A stretch of 64,000 bases of DNA from Lepiota brunneoincarnata (Eukaryota; Basidiomycota; Agaricomycetes; Agaricales; Agaricaceae). Every line of letters starts with the position of its first letter. Position 1 is the stretch's first letter. Location: positions 124,001 to 188,000 of the forward strand of contig JAEBUN010000033.1 in NCBI GenBank assembly GCA_023014365.1, read 5' to 3'. The translations under genes were made by a program, and so were the position numbers. Of the stretch, positions 22,174 to 35,060 are shown piece by piece. A model generated the notes under the pieces. The model worked only from the letters and a program-made list of their open reading frames with translations. It was not told the origin of the DNA and did no database searches.

Positions 22174-22979
22174 ATGTCTCGCGGTGGCCGTGGTAGTAGC
22201 GGTCGTGGTGGGGGACGGGGAGGAGGACGGTCCAGCGCAGCAATGCAGCCACTCATGGGGGGACTCTCCTTCGCAGACGTCCAGAACTTGTCGCGCGAGG
22301 CAACCGCGCTGTATCCAGTGTGTATATATACTAATCGCCCATCCTTCCCCAACTCAGTCGTTTGCAGTCGAGACACTTGCCAGTCTTCACGGAACCAACT
22401 AGTGATGAAAAGGCGATCACCGACTTGCAGTTGGGATTTATCCAGCGTCTACGCAACTCCCCGTATCTTATTGTCGAGAAGACAAAGTCGGATGACTTGC
22501 CTCGCTACTCGGACAAGTATCGTCCTTCACAAGCGTCACAGCCCACGCTGAGGAAGAAGGATCTAAACCCAGAGTTCTTCCCTGCTGGAGTATTCGAAGA
22601 TTACTTCAACCCGCGGAGAAAGCGCAAAGGTACAACCGATCAAAAGTCTGGTGCAAGTAAACCCACGATCAACTTGGACGAGCTCAATGATGATAAAAAC
22701 GAAGAGGCATGCTTCCCAAGAACTTGTTCAATCGACTTTGATAACTTTTCTACCAGGACAAGTCGGATGACGAACATTCTTCTCAGGCATCCCAAGAACA
22801 ATCCGATTACGACGTCGATGAAGAATATGACAACGACTACGCAGAAAACTACTTTGATAATGGTGAAGGTGACGACTATGACAACCTCGGAGATGGTGGC
22901 GGAGGCGACGATGGAGGTGTGTAGATTTATGTCCGATTCAAGTTTATCTCATCCCCCCATAGGAATGGATTATGAATAG
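22174..22979 (+). CDS. RPC31: DNA-directed RNA polymerase III subunit Rpc31 (RPC7-like)
   Basis: A Pol III-specific subunit of the C82/C34/C31 initiation subcomplex in the nucleus. ATG 22174 gives MSRGGRGSSGRGGGRGGGRS. The family core follows: GLSFADVQNLSREATALYP, LPVFTEPTSDEKAITDLQLG, DDLPRYSDKYRPSQASQPTL and FPAGVFEDYFNPRRKRK. The C-terminus is strongly acidic and ends with an Asp/Asn/Tyr-rich tail (DYDVDEEYDNDYAENYFDN) and a Gly/Asp run, stopping at 22977-22979. Intron 22707-22756 is a GC-AG intron (GAG/GCATGC to ACCAG/GAC); the GT alternatives do not give the acidic tail. The last intron joins GGAG to GAATGGATTATG. It starts about 200 bases from YRA1 in divergent orientation, so the two share a promoter region. 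Confidence 0.9.
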
Positions 22980-23068
22980 AGATGTTTCGAACGTTGCAAC
23001 AATACACCCATCCTCAAAGTCTTTAAATGCGAACGAAGAACATCCCAAATGCAAATGTCAAATGGCCA

Positions 23069-24652
23069 CTATTCTCCAGCCTGACCTTTTCCCTTCCCCC
23101 CGACAAGATTGGGCGAACTGGCCATTCCTGCTGAAACTGCAGCACCAAGAGATGCCAATCTTCGCGCTGGTGGTGGTTTAAGATCCGAAGGAAACGATAG
23201 TCCCTTCGGGCTGCCGGGCATTGATGTTGACGCTGTGATGGATGGCGGGACTTGAGGTGAAATCTCCCCGGAAGATGCCTCCTTCAGCAGGAACTCAACC
23301 CAGAGACGGGAGAATGACTTGAAACAATCTTTGACTGAACGCTGACAGAACTAAGGGCAAATACTCACCTCGGTTTCGTCAATCTTTTCAAGCTCCGCGC
23401 TCTTTCTACCACTCCCCCAAAATACACCTCCACCTCCACCCTGGTGGTTGGTATAAGTACTGCTCCCAGATCTCTGCAAACCCGCCCTCTCTCTTTCTTC
23501 CTCTCCCCAATTCAACACCGACCCTAGTAGAGTGAGCATCTCAAATCGTTTGGTATCCGTCCGAGGGGTTGCTAGGAATGACAACAGGATGTTTGTGACT
23601 AGTCTTGAATCGACAGAGGTTTTCGTTTCGGTTGTGGACCGGCGGAGGCGCCGGAGGGCCTCGATAAGATGTTCGTTCATAATGACGGCTTCGTGGCGTA
23701 GCTTCCCAATGAGAAGATTCTTCTCCTTGAGCTCCTTCTCGAGCTGCTGGGTTCGTGAGGTGCTGAACTGTGACTCTTCTAGTTGAAGCTTGATGTAACG
23801 TTCAGCGCCAAGATTACAGTAGCAACACGGAGACGTACTTCAGCGTTTAGTGCTCTGGACTTGTATTCTGCCAGTGACTGGGTGACCTGCACCAATTGAG
23901 ATTCATGGTCCTTGATGGCCTGACGAAGCTCGTGGTCTTTCGCTAGACATGATATGAGTAGCAGGTCGAGGACGGAATAATATACCAACCAGCCTGAAAG
24001 TCCCGCAACACAGACTGCAAGTTCCTCGCCTTCTCTCTCTCCTTCTCCAACTCTTTCGAGATACCCTCCTCGCTAGCTTTGACGAGCTCCATCTCCCTCC
24101 TCAGTTCTTCTAGCTCAGCTTTCGTCTCCTCAGCCATGACCTTCTCCCTTTCCAAGCCCCTCTTCCACTCATCTCTGTCTAACCGACACTGCTCCAGTTG
24201 ATTCTGGAGGTCTCGAACATCCCGTTCATGTTGCAGAGTCTCCTGCGCCACCACCTGCGTCCTATTGCGCATGTTGTCGTATTTCATGTTCGCATCTTCC
24301 ACCTCCTTGTGTGACACCTCGAGCTCTTGCTGAAGCACCTCCACTGTCTTCGAGAGGTCATCTCGCTCGGCAGTCAATTGCTGTAGAAGCTGTTCCTGGC
24401 GGTCCAATTCTTCCTATGCATAAAATAAATTCACAACGGGTATGGTTGGAAATAAGTAGGGATTGGTACAGCATCCTGTTTGAGCTTGGCACCAAGGGTG
24501 TTGCGCATCGTCGAGACCTTGGTAAGGAGGTTGCGGTGTTGGGTCTCTAGGCCGTCTTTCTCCTCCTGTAGCTTCTTTAGCTCCTTGTGGAGCTGCCTAA
24601 TGGTGAGTTTGTCATCGTCGCCATTGTGGCCGTTGGGAATGTCCGAGTCCAT
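23069..24652 (-). CDS. RUD3: Golgin with GRIP-related Arf-binding (GRAB) domain, Rud3/GMAP-210 type
   Basis: A coiled-coil tether of the cis-Golgi, held there by Arf1-GTP. ATG 24652 gives MDSDIPNGHNGDDDKLTIRQ. Long heptad-rich coiled coil follows (LHKELKKLQEEKDGLETQHR, DLQNQLEQCRLDRDEWKRGL, LEELRREMELVK). The GRAB domain is clear: RLVTNILLSFLATPRTDTKR then FEMLTLLGSVLNWGEEERER. After an intron ending TTTCAAG the tail reads SFSRLWVEFLLKEASSGEIS and ends at the stop at 23069-23071. Upstream, an ATG at 24721 is in frame but lies before the usual start. The gene is convergent with RPC31, with 89 bases between their stops, and its start is 57 bases from that of the divergent F-box gene. Confidence 0.88.
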
Positions 24653-24709
24653 GGAAGGGAGGAAAGGATTGTAAGTAGCACGTGCAAATGCCCCCCCCTG
24701 ACAAAAACC
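24653..24709. promoter_or_regulatory. 57-bp bidirectional promoter/5' region between RUD3 and the F-box gene
   Basis: The two start codons are only 57 bases apart. The stretch contains a C run and no TATA box. Transcripts must either start inside this gap or overlap the opposite gene. Confidence 0.5.
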
Positions 24710-27700
24710 ATGATGAAGCATCTACTGGCTCTTCCTGCAGAGCTCCTCTCCTCAGTTCTCTCTTATCTCGACTCTCGAGATCTCCTCAGATGCACTGCGG
24801 TTTGCATTGTACTTCCTCACCCCAAATGAGATAGCTCAATCAGCAGTCTAGGTCGCAAAGCATCTCAACCGCCTAATCTCAGAATCCTCCAGGCTCCAAT
24901 ATACCATTAATCTCGCAAAACACAGGCTCCTGGACATTCTTCCGATGGCTTCTGATCCTCCATATGCCACTCGACTCAAAATTCTCCGCGACAGGGAGCG
25001 TGCATGGCGTGAACTCGATTGGAAAGACCGGCACACCCTCCATTTACCACCTACCGGCTCGGTATACGAGTTCGTGGGCGGGATATATGGGAACGGGAGG
25101 GAGGATGAGAACCGCGTCACCGCGTCGATCTCATTTCTAGAACTTCCTTCTTCCGATCCGATGCATCTTGGTTTGCCAAGTCGAAAGCTGAGGACCTGGA
25201 CACATGCGATGGGGGACGTGGCCATCATCGACTTCACTATGGATCCTTCACAGAATTTGTTGGTCCTTGTTGCCCTTTCGCCCCTAGAGTGAGTGCTCTT
25301 TTCAACCTCGAGTTGTGTCTCTCTCTGACGTTAACAGGTCTAAGTATATTTACGACCTCCACCTACGTACCATCTCTACCAACGAGCCACATCCAAAAGC
25401 ACCTTTGTCCACATTGTCGTGTTTGGAAAGATATCCTACCATTCCTCCGCCAACAGAACTGTTCGCGGCAGTCCGCGTCCAAGTTTCCGGCGACCTTGTT
25501 GGTCTCCTCATTAAAGAAGCACCGGAGAGCGTAGGGGCTCATCTCGAGATATGGAATTGGGAGAATGAGCCACATTATTCCGCAAGTAACTTTACTTCTT
25601 GGTCAATTCCTCTTTTTCTCATGGACTCATCCAGTGCTCATTGTCCAACGTACATGGCATAGACGACTTCACCTTTCTTTCCCACTCCTCCTTCCTCGTC
25701 GTCCTCCCCACAGGCAAATTTGAGGTTTACACATTCCCTGACCCACTCTCTTCTGCACATCCAAAATCCTCCAGGAATCGTTGCGAACCCGTACGTCGAT
25801 ACATCTACGATTTCCCAGAGCTCTCAGACGGATATCTATACTGGTATATCTCCATGAGCTGTAACCCCGCTCCTGGATACATACCCTCGCAAGGTGGACG
25901 CGCCCTCAGTCCTTTTCCCCCCTTCCCTCCCCCTCCTCCTTCTCCAGACTTGATCCCAACCTCAGATAAGTTGGATGCCGACGCCGAAAGCTCCCTTTCA
26001 TCAAGCGAGAACGACAAAGATGCGAAACAGCTCTATTACCCGCTCCCAGATGAACGCATCCACGCGTGCTGTATATATATCTTCAACCCTAACAACGCCA
26101 ACGGGAACAATAACATTGATGATGATCTGGACGACGACAACCAACAGGTCCATTCTTTCGTTTTCTTTCTGAACCTGAAGATTCTGCTGGAGCCCCCTGA
26201 AGAGTGGCTTCGTTGGGGAGAGCGAACGGGCCGGGGGCCAAAAGTCCCGGATTTTCATGCCTCGGCCTCCCCCTTTGCCACTCTCGCTAGCAAACTTGGG
26301 CCGTTGTGGAAAAGCCCCTCTCCATCCACATCTGCTACGATCATTCCGATAACAAGCAAGAAAACTCCAGTGACGGAGACAGATGAGGCGACTTTGGTAG
26401 ATCGTGAGCTAAGCAACAGCTCGTCATCCGTAGATGTGCCTGTTCTCGGACCTGATGATCCCGCTGACGATGTGAACGATAATAATGGCCTCGTCCAAGT
26501 GCCAGTTGCTAGGAGCACGTCCCCATTGGTATTTGCCACACGCACGATTGTCATTCCCTCCCCTGCATCTCTCCCGCTCTCATTATCCAGCCCCGTATCG
26601 CTCAAATACTCACCCTCTAGTGCCACCCTGTCTACATACCCACCGTTTCCGACTTTCCCGTCCCCGTATTCCGCCGCATATGGGGGTAGCAGTGATAGCC
26701 ACTGGCGGGATGGCATTATGAGCAACCCGAGCGCGGATGGTAGCCCGAGTCCTGGGGCAGGTCCTAGTACCCCTATATCTACTGCACTACCATCATCGAC
26801 TCCTGCGCCTACAGGCTCTCCAACCTCGCCCGCACCCCGGACCCATGTATTCGTGAGCAGCGCAACACGGTCCGCGTTTTCGCTCTCCACTTCCCCCTCC
26901 ACACCTTCTCCGCGCTCATCTTCCCCTTCGCCATCATCACCCCTGTCCTTTGCCCCATCAACGAAACCCACCAATCAAGTCAAAAACAAGTGTCGGTCCC
27001 ACTCAAACGCGTCAACACCCATTCCATGGGAAGTCTGGGGGCCTCCGAGCACGCGGTGGTTCGAGGAGTGTCTGAGTACGGACTGGCAGCATGCAATTTA
27101 TGGGTTGAGGACAGTCGAGAGCGTGAACGTGAAGGCGAGGGAAAAGGAAATTGCTCGGATGGAGGCGGAAAAGGCGAAAATACATGTGAATGGGAAGGGC
27201 AAAGGCAAAGACAAAGCAGATGATGGATTTGAGGGCTACGAAGGGTCGGACGGAATGGGTCAAGGACCCGCTGGATGGCCGAAGGGCAAGGGTAAAAGGA
27301 AGAGGAAGATGAGTGTAGGCGTGCAGAGTGGCTTGGACAAAGGCATAACGAGAGAGGATGCCGGTAGCTTGTCGAATCCGGAAGACTGGACCAGTGACAA
27401 GGAAGAGGAGAGCGATGACCGGGTCCGGTTACTTGGGTCCGATACAAGCTCCGCGACCAACATTAACAGTACCATTGCTACCAGTAACGATAGCAATGGT
27501 GGGCCTTTCACCACTATCACGCCTACGAGTAATAACGTCAACGGAATCAGCGCAAACGGACACCAAGCAGAAACTCAAATACCAGAACAACCATCGTCGC
27601 CGACCCTGCCTGTTCGACGAAGGCCACGTCGGTTTCTCCGCGTCAGGGACTTCAACCCTTATTCCCTGAAACTTGCTGAGGCCGAGGCAGCCGCCGAAGC

Positions 27701-28307
27701 GGAAGCGGAAGCAAAAACAAGCATAGACGAAGATACCATTACCACCTCGACTAAGGACAAGGGCAAGCAGCGGGCTGTACTATCCTCTCCGTGCCCATAC
27801 CCAATTTACCTAACCATAAATTCGGACCCAGGAACCTCTAAACTCAACGGGCTTTCCTTTCTTCTGCACTCCTCTTTAAAGTCCAAAGGCTCAGACGTCA
27901 CTTTGATGCCCACCAATGGCGGACCTTCAGCACATCCCAAGATTTGGGGCAAAAGACGTGTTGTGCGCGAGCCATCTATTACCCCCGTAAAGGGGGTATT
28001 CAAAAAAGATATCGTGAGCTGGCTCCCGTATACTGAGGTCGTTTCGGAGGAGACCTTCGAGGTTACAGATGTGATGATGGATGATTGCCGGCTGCTGCTA
28101 TTGAAGGTGGGTTTTTTTTTCTTTGTTGCAACGTGCCGTCCCACTCGCTCGACTCCCAATCACCGCTTCCTGACCCCCGAGTGACAGCTCTTTTAATCTT
28201 TTCCCGTTCTCATCTGCTTTCTGATGGCGAATTGTGAGCTCACGTTGTGCTCTGGTTAGCGCGGACAGATGGGCAAGCTGGAGAGCGTGGAAGTATTAAT
28301 GATGTAA
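24710..28307 (+). CDS. Large F-box protein with a long low-complexity insert, 1099 aa
   Basis: A probable substrate adaptor of an SCF ubiquitin ligase. ATG 24710 starts MMKHLLALPAELLSSVLSYL, an F-box (LPAELLSSVLSYLDSRDLLR), followed by KHLNRLISESSRLQYTINLA and a region conserved in mushroom F-box proteins with possible beta-propeller character (DVAIIDFTMDPSQNLLVLVA, FLVVLPTGKFEVYTFPDP). Exons are 24710-24808, 24852-25288, 25338-25581, 25635-28106 and 28260-28307, all in phase. The big exon holds a Ser/Pro/Thr-rich insert (about 26500-27000), a Lys/Gly basic cluster and an acidic Ala/Glu repeat near 27680, then a conserved C-terminal part (PSITPVKGVFKKDIVSWLPY). Intron 25582-25634 is GC-AG (TCC/GCAAGT). 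The substrate is unknown. Confidence 0.85.
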
Positions 28308-29800
28308 CGAACCCCCGATAACACAAGAAGATCCAGCCCTACACGATGTCACCGGGAGGACTCCTAGATAAAGAAGTACGGCAAGTATCAATGGAAGAGC
28401 AAAGGGCAGCATGAAAACAGGATACACACCGCAACCTGGGTTTGTTTTTCTCCATGGTGCAGCGCACCAGTCACATTACTGCAATCGCATTTTTTCCTCG
28501 TCCTGCCCGTCCCCTATATTCTTTCTTTTTTTAGCTTGCACACATTTAGCGCCAACTCGGCTCATACCCAATGGGGTTGACTTGCACCCTGCTAGCACAC
28601 CTGATACATCTCTTGTCACTTTGTCCCTCATTCAAACTCGCAATAAAGCACTACACGGATCAATATCAGGTCTATCGCTTCTTATTCAGTGTTGGGCGTT
28701 CTTTCCTTTTCACACCGAAGGTGAACCTTTCAATTGAAGACACGGCAATGGCATCAAGTCAAAAAGTGCCGCCGCCGCTGTGAATATAACTTGGCTCCTT
28801 CCGATGGGTCCGAGTCGGGGCCATTAAGAATACGGCGATGACATCTCAGAGGGTCCCTTTGAGCCCTATGTTGTCCATGCGCTCAGATAAGATACCAATA
28901 CCTTCTGGGGAATTTTAGTTCATGGCTGCACCGAGTTGCTGGCTTGGTCGGCGCTGGCATTTTACGGTTCCGTGTCGGGATGAACTGAGCGTTGCCGCGT
29001 TCTCTCTCATTGAATGAGTGGCTGGCGTTACCACAAGATGGTTGTCCTTCCCGTTACTTGATTTCATCAATGAACTTGCAGAAGACTAGATAAGGGTAGG
29101 ACCCTTTCGGGCGATTTGCTTACCATCCAAATTGAGTTTAGTGAGGTCTTTAGATGCGTTCCACGATACCCCATGAGGGCACACAATGGGCGAACTCGGA
29201 TTAGCGTTGGCGTGGCGGTGGCATGAAGTTATCTGGTTTTCGCCATAATAGTGCCGGCATGCACGCTGTTTGAACGTCGATTTCATGACTGGGTGAGTAT
29301 GCGTGTATGCATGTAGCCCAGACGCATCATTAATGACATCAATACCTTGAGTGCCCTGAAGGACGTCTTCACGGCAAGAAGAACGACAATACCGGCAGCT
29401 CGCAGGCCTCTGGTTTTGCATTCGGTAGAGAGGGGAAGCAGGAGTCGAGAAGCAGAAGAAATGTCAGCTGGTGGCATTTTCTCTGCAGTCCTGAGCTGGT
29501 GATTTAACAAATTTGACCGGGCGGTGATATATGATGGAAGGCCGACCATATCTGAATATCCCTTTTATTAGTTTCGTACCTCGGAGGTAACGTGGTGGTA
29601 GGCTCGGATTGTGGTGCTGATCACCCCGTTTTCCGGAAAGGGCTAAACATGCGGTGGCAAGCGTGATGGGTCTCGTGGGAGAAGGATGGTGGAAGGAGGT
29701 GTACCCTAGATTATAGTATAGCGAATGATAGTAGGTTACTTACATGGGGATCACGCCAGAGAGGTACTCGAAGATAGTCGAGGGAGGGAGTATAGATGCT
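28308..29800. other. Intergenic region; no convincing gene
   Basis: Pyrimidine-rich and mixed sequence. A minus-strand frame at 29283-29549 and an overlapping one at 29086-29421 have some hydrophobic content but no recognisable domain, and I do not call them. Confidence 0.4.
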
Positions 29801-31092
29801 TTATTCAAATAAAGACAGGTCTATGGCATCCTCAGCCATTGACCAATGCTTCTCTGGGCAGCCGCGGGTTTCATCATCTTCCTCCGTCTCCCTGGTATTT
29901 GGTGAGCGCCTAGGTGTTCGCCCACGCCACCTTTCAACTCTGGAGGAGACAAGATATTCGATTTCATCCACGGTTTTGGTCGCCGACAGTGCGGCTTTGA
30001 ACTTTGCAAACCAAGGCCTTCTCCCGCTGAAGGAACTCGCCACCAAAGGGAGGCTTCAGGTTAGCCAACACGAAGAGGAAGAACGTGTTGGACACCACAC
30101 CATTGAAACTCGATGAAATGCCGTATGTGAGCTTGTGTCGCTTTGATCGAAGCGGTGCCAGTGTAGCGATTGCACAAGGAAAGGTACTCCAAGGAGATGT
30201 CGACCGAGTCGGGTATTGTTTCTGTAAAGATGCTGTTCATTCGATACTTTAGCCCTAAGTACATAGAGGGGTAGTATCAGTCGCACTATGGATTTCCGAG
30301 CAGAGTCTCGCCAACCATGAGGCCATCGGCACCAGTCAGGGCCAAATTATCCCATAAATCAGAGTGGCTCCGCACATTCCCATTGCTGATGACTGGGATG
30401 GATAAGCCTTCTTTCAATCTTCTGACTTGACTCAAGTTTGCGGCTCCCTGGCGACGCCTTCTCGCAGAGACCGTCCTAGCATGAAGAGTGACCCACGAGG
30501 CACCACAGCCTTCTAATCGCCGCGAGAGATCCAGTGTCTTCGAATTAGGTTGGCACAAGCGTAGTTTAACAGACACCGGGACCGTGAAGGACCCCGTCAT
30601 GGAGGAAACTGCCAATTTGGTTAGCAGCAACCTGTAACCATCTCACGAGCTATCGTACCTATGCTTTCCACCAAGGGCCAGTCACTTTGACCCAGTAAAT
30701 AAGCGCCGTAATGACCGTCCCGTGCACGTTCTTGGGGACACCCAAGGTTCAGGTCTGTCTTTGCTTTATACCAGAGGGATATCGTCATGGGTTGACAGCC
30801 GAGAGTTACCTATTCCTTGACAGTAGTTTTGTAACTTTCTGCCGGCTCGCACGATAACCTCGGGGTCGTCACCACACAGCTGAACTACCACTGGCTGTTC
30901 GAGACCAGAGGCGGCTGTAGACAGGTCCTTGAGGTGGTGGTCGAGATACTCTTGGTCGTTTAGTAATTTGTCCGGAATCAGCATTTGTGTGTATGCGAGC
31001 GTGGCACCGTGCCTTCGTGCGAGAAGACGAAAGGGCAAGTCTGACTGGCCGACCATCGGTGCTGCAATGAATTTAAGCTGAGCCGTGTCCAT
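29801..31092 (-). CDS. DUS4: tRNA-dihydrouridine synthase, Dus4 type
   Basis: An FMN- and NAD(P)H-dependent enzyme that reduces uridine at positions 20a/20b in the tRNA D-loop. ATG 31092 gives MDTAQLKFIAAPMVGQSDLP, the usual start of the Dus barrel (APMVxQSDLPFRLL). Then come LAYTQMLIPDKLL, PVVVQLCGDDPEVIVRAGRK and the catalytic Cys in DLNLGCPQERA. Next are PVSVKLRLC, WVTLHARTVSARRRRQGAAN, IPVISNGNVRS and GADGLMVGETLLGNP. After introns the C-terminus reads IFTETIPDSVDISLEYLSLC, then HIRHFIEFQCGRRPWFAKF and ends LSLFE at 29801. Every intron can be joined in phase. The LHARTVSxRR motif and this C-terminus point to Dus4 over Dus1-3. Confidence 0.92.
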
Positions 31093-34000
31093 TGCTGAGT
31101 GGGGTGGTGGAAGGTGAGATAAGATCAGTGGATTTCTCACGGTTCGCGACAATCCAGTGATAGCTATTGTGAGTATATCAGCTGACTCCGCTGGAAACCC
31201 ATAGAGAGCCGCCACGCAAGATTTAGTGACTATGGCCCACCGAGCAGGGCAGAGCAGAAGAGTCCACTGAACTGAAAAGACAATCAGGCCTGTTTTATCG
31301 CCCCATCCGACAGAATAGGAAGTCTCAAACCGACTCTACAGTTTGCCGGTGGCCACACGCTTTGCCACTGATCTTTCACCGTAGAGGATACTTTACGGCA
31401 TTTGGCACTGTATTCAAAGCATGACGCCGAAATCAGCGCTCTCGTTCAGCCGAATCTCGCGACAGCCTCCCTGTTTGTTCGAGAGAAGCCCGAAGGAGGT
31501 TGTTGGCCCCTCTGGGTGTAAAGGTGTAGCGGTCATGTCGGAGAACCGTGACTCTTCTTTAGAAGCACCCGTTATTAGGAGTAAGTGTCCAAGGTCAATC
31601 TTTCATGGGTGATTGCAGGTTATTCCACCGGTCAGCACCTTAAATTGACCCTCGTATGCCCATGCTTGCCCTGGGGATTATCGCGCCGCAATTACTGAGA
31701 TCAGCTTCAGAACGGTGACGCTTTCATGGACCCCGCGTAGCTCCTGGTGCTCTCATGAGTGGATTTGAGATGATGCCCCGTTTGACATACAGGACGTTTG
31801 ATGCTCTATTATTCAGGCTGCCAGGACTGAGTGTGAATACCTTCCGAGCTGGGAGACGGAGGCCGTTTACCTGGCTCCTAAATTCCATAGGAGGAAAAGC
31901 CCCAAAGGCGGAACCATTCCACGCCGAAGTTAACGGCAGGAAGGTCTGGAGGAATTCACCCCTCCTAGGCGACCCCCTTGAAAAAACACAGAGATGCGCT
32001 CACTTTCCTTGTCTGTAGCAGGGAAATGGAGTGGCGCATTTGGAGACATTTCCTGATGTTGGACGATGACATTCCCAGGGCCCCCATCGTCGGTCCGAAG
32101 AGCAGCTAGGGGAATTATGATGGGGGGGCCACATGCGAGCAATAATCAGAAGAGAGCCACTGAGCCCTGTGAGACAATTAGGCAATACTACACACACCAA
32201 CTGTAACCTCATTCGCGACTCAGGCCCGGATTGCGGTGATCTCATCCGGCATGCTTCAATAACCGCGGTCGACTGCGAAATTTCTCACAGCGATATCTTA
32301 TTTGTCAATCTTGGCCCCGTCGGCGCAGAAGCACAAGAACAAAAAAAAACACACACACAAAGAAAGAAGAGAAGGAGGAGGTATTTTTGTCGCCGCTGGC
32401 CTCAGGCTGATTCTTCCGTCCGCTGATCGATGGCACGTAAAAGGTTAACCAGGAACAGCCGTGGGCATATTGGCTCAGATTCATGAGGACGGAGAAATCT
32501 GAAGTCTGTTCTTGGGACCGGTTTCTCGCTGTATGGCTCCAATGACGTTAAACGCTGATGGGTTCTGACAATTCAAGAAAGCTTCGCGGAAAGCGGCAAT
32601 ATCCCCAAGTATTCTGGTTACGTTGTAACACCGCTTAAAAACCTCTTAAACCTTCATGCGCGCGTCCAGGTCTCTGTGGGTCTGCCTGACATCAATATGA
32701 TATTCAGGGTAAGGATTTTCGGTGAGCAGTTACACGACGTACCAGCGGGTGATGGGCCTGGCACAGAACATCATCTGCAAGTCATGCGCCGGCGGAAGCA
32801 CAAAACTGGGGTCAATGCGAGGTTGAAAATAAGTTGATTACACGCGGTCAGATCATAAGCACCTTCAGCGGTGGAACTGCTCTTTGTGGACCTACACAAC
32901 CCCACCTGCTCTCATGGTGTTGTGCCACTTGGAGAAAGATCAAACTGCATCTGTCACACGCTTGGCCTCGGAAATTCTATGTTTCTGGTCCACCACACAT
33001 GTTCTCAGTCATGTGTGTGTGTGGACGAGCGTATTGTTGCACTACGCTCCACTTCCGAAACTATGAGATGTTCCTCGGGAGAACGACAATTTCGTGGGGA
33101 ACAAGTGTTCTATAAAGTATATTGGGAATAATCGAATTTCGGTATTTGACGTCAGGACAATTGGACCTGGCGCGCCGTGAAATCCGCCATCGGTGATACG
33201 AACACGAGCACCGATATCTCTCAAGGACAAGTATGCGTGGGATGTTACCTCGACCCGTTGACCCTCAAATGCCATGATAAGTACCGCATCATAGGTGCAG
33301 TGATTGAGAAGTGGGAAAGCAAGGTAAAGGAATAACTACTCGGCTTCTTGCCATCCGGATTTTGTCCAGGACCGAGCGCTGGGTACCTGATGGTGATGGC
33401 ACCAATGATCGCAGATTGAGTTGATGGGAACTGATAAGTGCCCCCCCCCCCCCCCCCCCGGCCAGTTCAGAAAGAGGGGTCTGCAGCCTAAGAGCAGCAC
33501 TACTAAATGTCGGATGGGCCTGTGTTCGCGGATTATTGATCAGCCGCTGGTAGGAACATATGTCTCCGATTTCAGCTTACGGCTTGCCAGAAGGGGGAGA
33601 CGTGACACACATCTCCTACTACTCCTAGTCGCCACTAAACCGACGAGAAAAGCAGCTCGCTTCCACGAGTCAAACCACTTGCTCATCGCCCCTATGTACA
33701 GCTTGGCCAAAGAAGGATCTTGAAATCACGCGAGTAACTAGGTTTATATGGCCGACTCACCCTCCTCCATATCGGCACGTTACCTCCATCGGTTTTCTAA
33801 CAATCGGCCTGATCGTTGTATAGTCCTAACTCCTGCACCTCGGTATTGCTGAGTGGGCTTGCGACAGCCTTGTGATTCGACTCGGTTACCAGAACCCGCC
33901 GCAGGCATTCAAGTTACGAATATTGCATGGGTTACTATTTTGGCACCAACCTCCCTTGCATTCGGGGATGCAAGAGGTGGCCGGAGGAAGCCGACTCCGG

Positions 34001-35060
34001 TTGGCTTTCTTCCCGGGATATCGCACATTAACGTCGTGCCGCGACGCCAGTGTACCAGGTGTGCAGGCGGCAGCTGGACATCGTGACCCCCACTTTGTCG
34101 GGTGACCCGCGGTTGGCATGCTCTCGGGTCATTACATCTCAATTATTATTCGGGATCCAAATCCGCCGCTCCCTCGTGCCTTGATCTCGTACACGCCTGT
34201 ACATTATGTTGAAGGCCGTCCAGTTGCTGTGCGAAGGCGTTAAGGATGCCACCACCCGCAGTAGTGTAAGCTGAGGAGGATGCCCATCATCTAAATTGAA
34301 ATATAGGACCTCACCAACTTTAAAGAGCAACTCGCAAAGAAGTACCGATGTACAAGTGCCATTTCAGCGCCTCTATCATCATACCGTGCACTATCACCCA
34401 TTTGGAAAGAGGTTGTCAAGAGGTAAGTGGTTGTAAGTCGGAATTGGATCCTTTCCGATGAATGGGGAGGGGACGTCAGAGTCGTTACGGAAATAGAGGC
34501 AGGTGGTCCAACGCCTCGGAACGGGTTTTGGAACCTTCAACTGAGCGGAAAGAGAACTTGCTTAGAGCTGAATTGGAACGTTCATTCGGGGTTATCAGGT
34601 AAAGTTGCAAAAATATCTATTGGTTCGATTTGAGCGTAGCAGAGAAATTTCCGTAACGGCGTCACGGTAAATAGCAAGAAAAAAATGCACAATGCAGTAG
34701 GGATACACCAATGTCAACCGTGAAACAACGGAGAAATAGCAAACAAGGAGCAGAATAGGGCACAAGTGTGAATGTACATAGATACCGAGTCCGAGGTTCT
34801 ATACGTATATCTTAAGACCAGATGTGGCTGCAGCGAGGTGAAGGTGATTCGCCGTTCGACCACGAACGTGCGATGTTTGGGTCGAGGACGCGTCTATAAT
34901 TTTTTCGACCGGGCGGGTTCGCATTACCGCGAGGATGTGGGGTAACGTGGGAAAAAGTGTGGGGTAGGGGACAGGGGTATCTGAGGAATTGGATCCAGCG
35001 TCTTCGGAAATGCAGCGGAAGGGTCGAAAAGAGGATGGGGGGTGGAGCCCCTACCTTCCC
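31093..35060. other. Gene-poor region of about 4 kb
   Basis: I see no supported gene. Short open frames on both strands lack domain content; a minus-strand frame at 33042-33275 was the best and is still unconvincing. It contains an A-rich/CA run near 32340-32360 and a C19 run at 33441-33459. It may contain degraded mobile-element sequence, but no terminal repeats or transposase/reverse-transcriptase motifs were recognised. Confidence 0.4.
33441..33459. repeat. Poly-C run (C19)
   Basis: Nineteen consecutive C bases in non-coding sequence. Confidence 0.9.

Noticed and set aside
26255..26974. 239-codon minus-strand frame
   Set aside because: It is antisense to the low-complexity exon of the F-box gene, and its Gly/Asp-rich composition is a mirror of Ser/Pro-rich codons.
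31093..35060. Search by eye for reverse transcriptase, integrase or transposase motifs and long terminal repeats
   Set aside because: None of the usual motifs or paired ends were recognised, so no mobile element is called.
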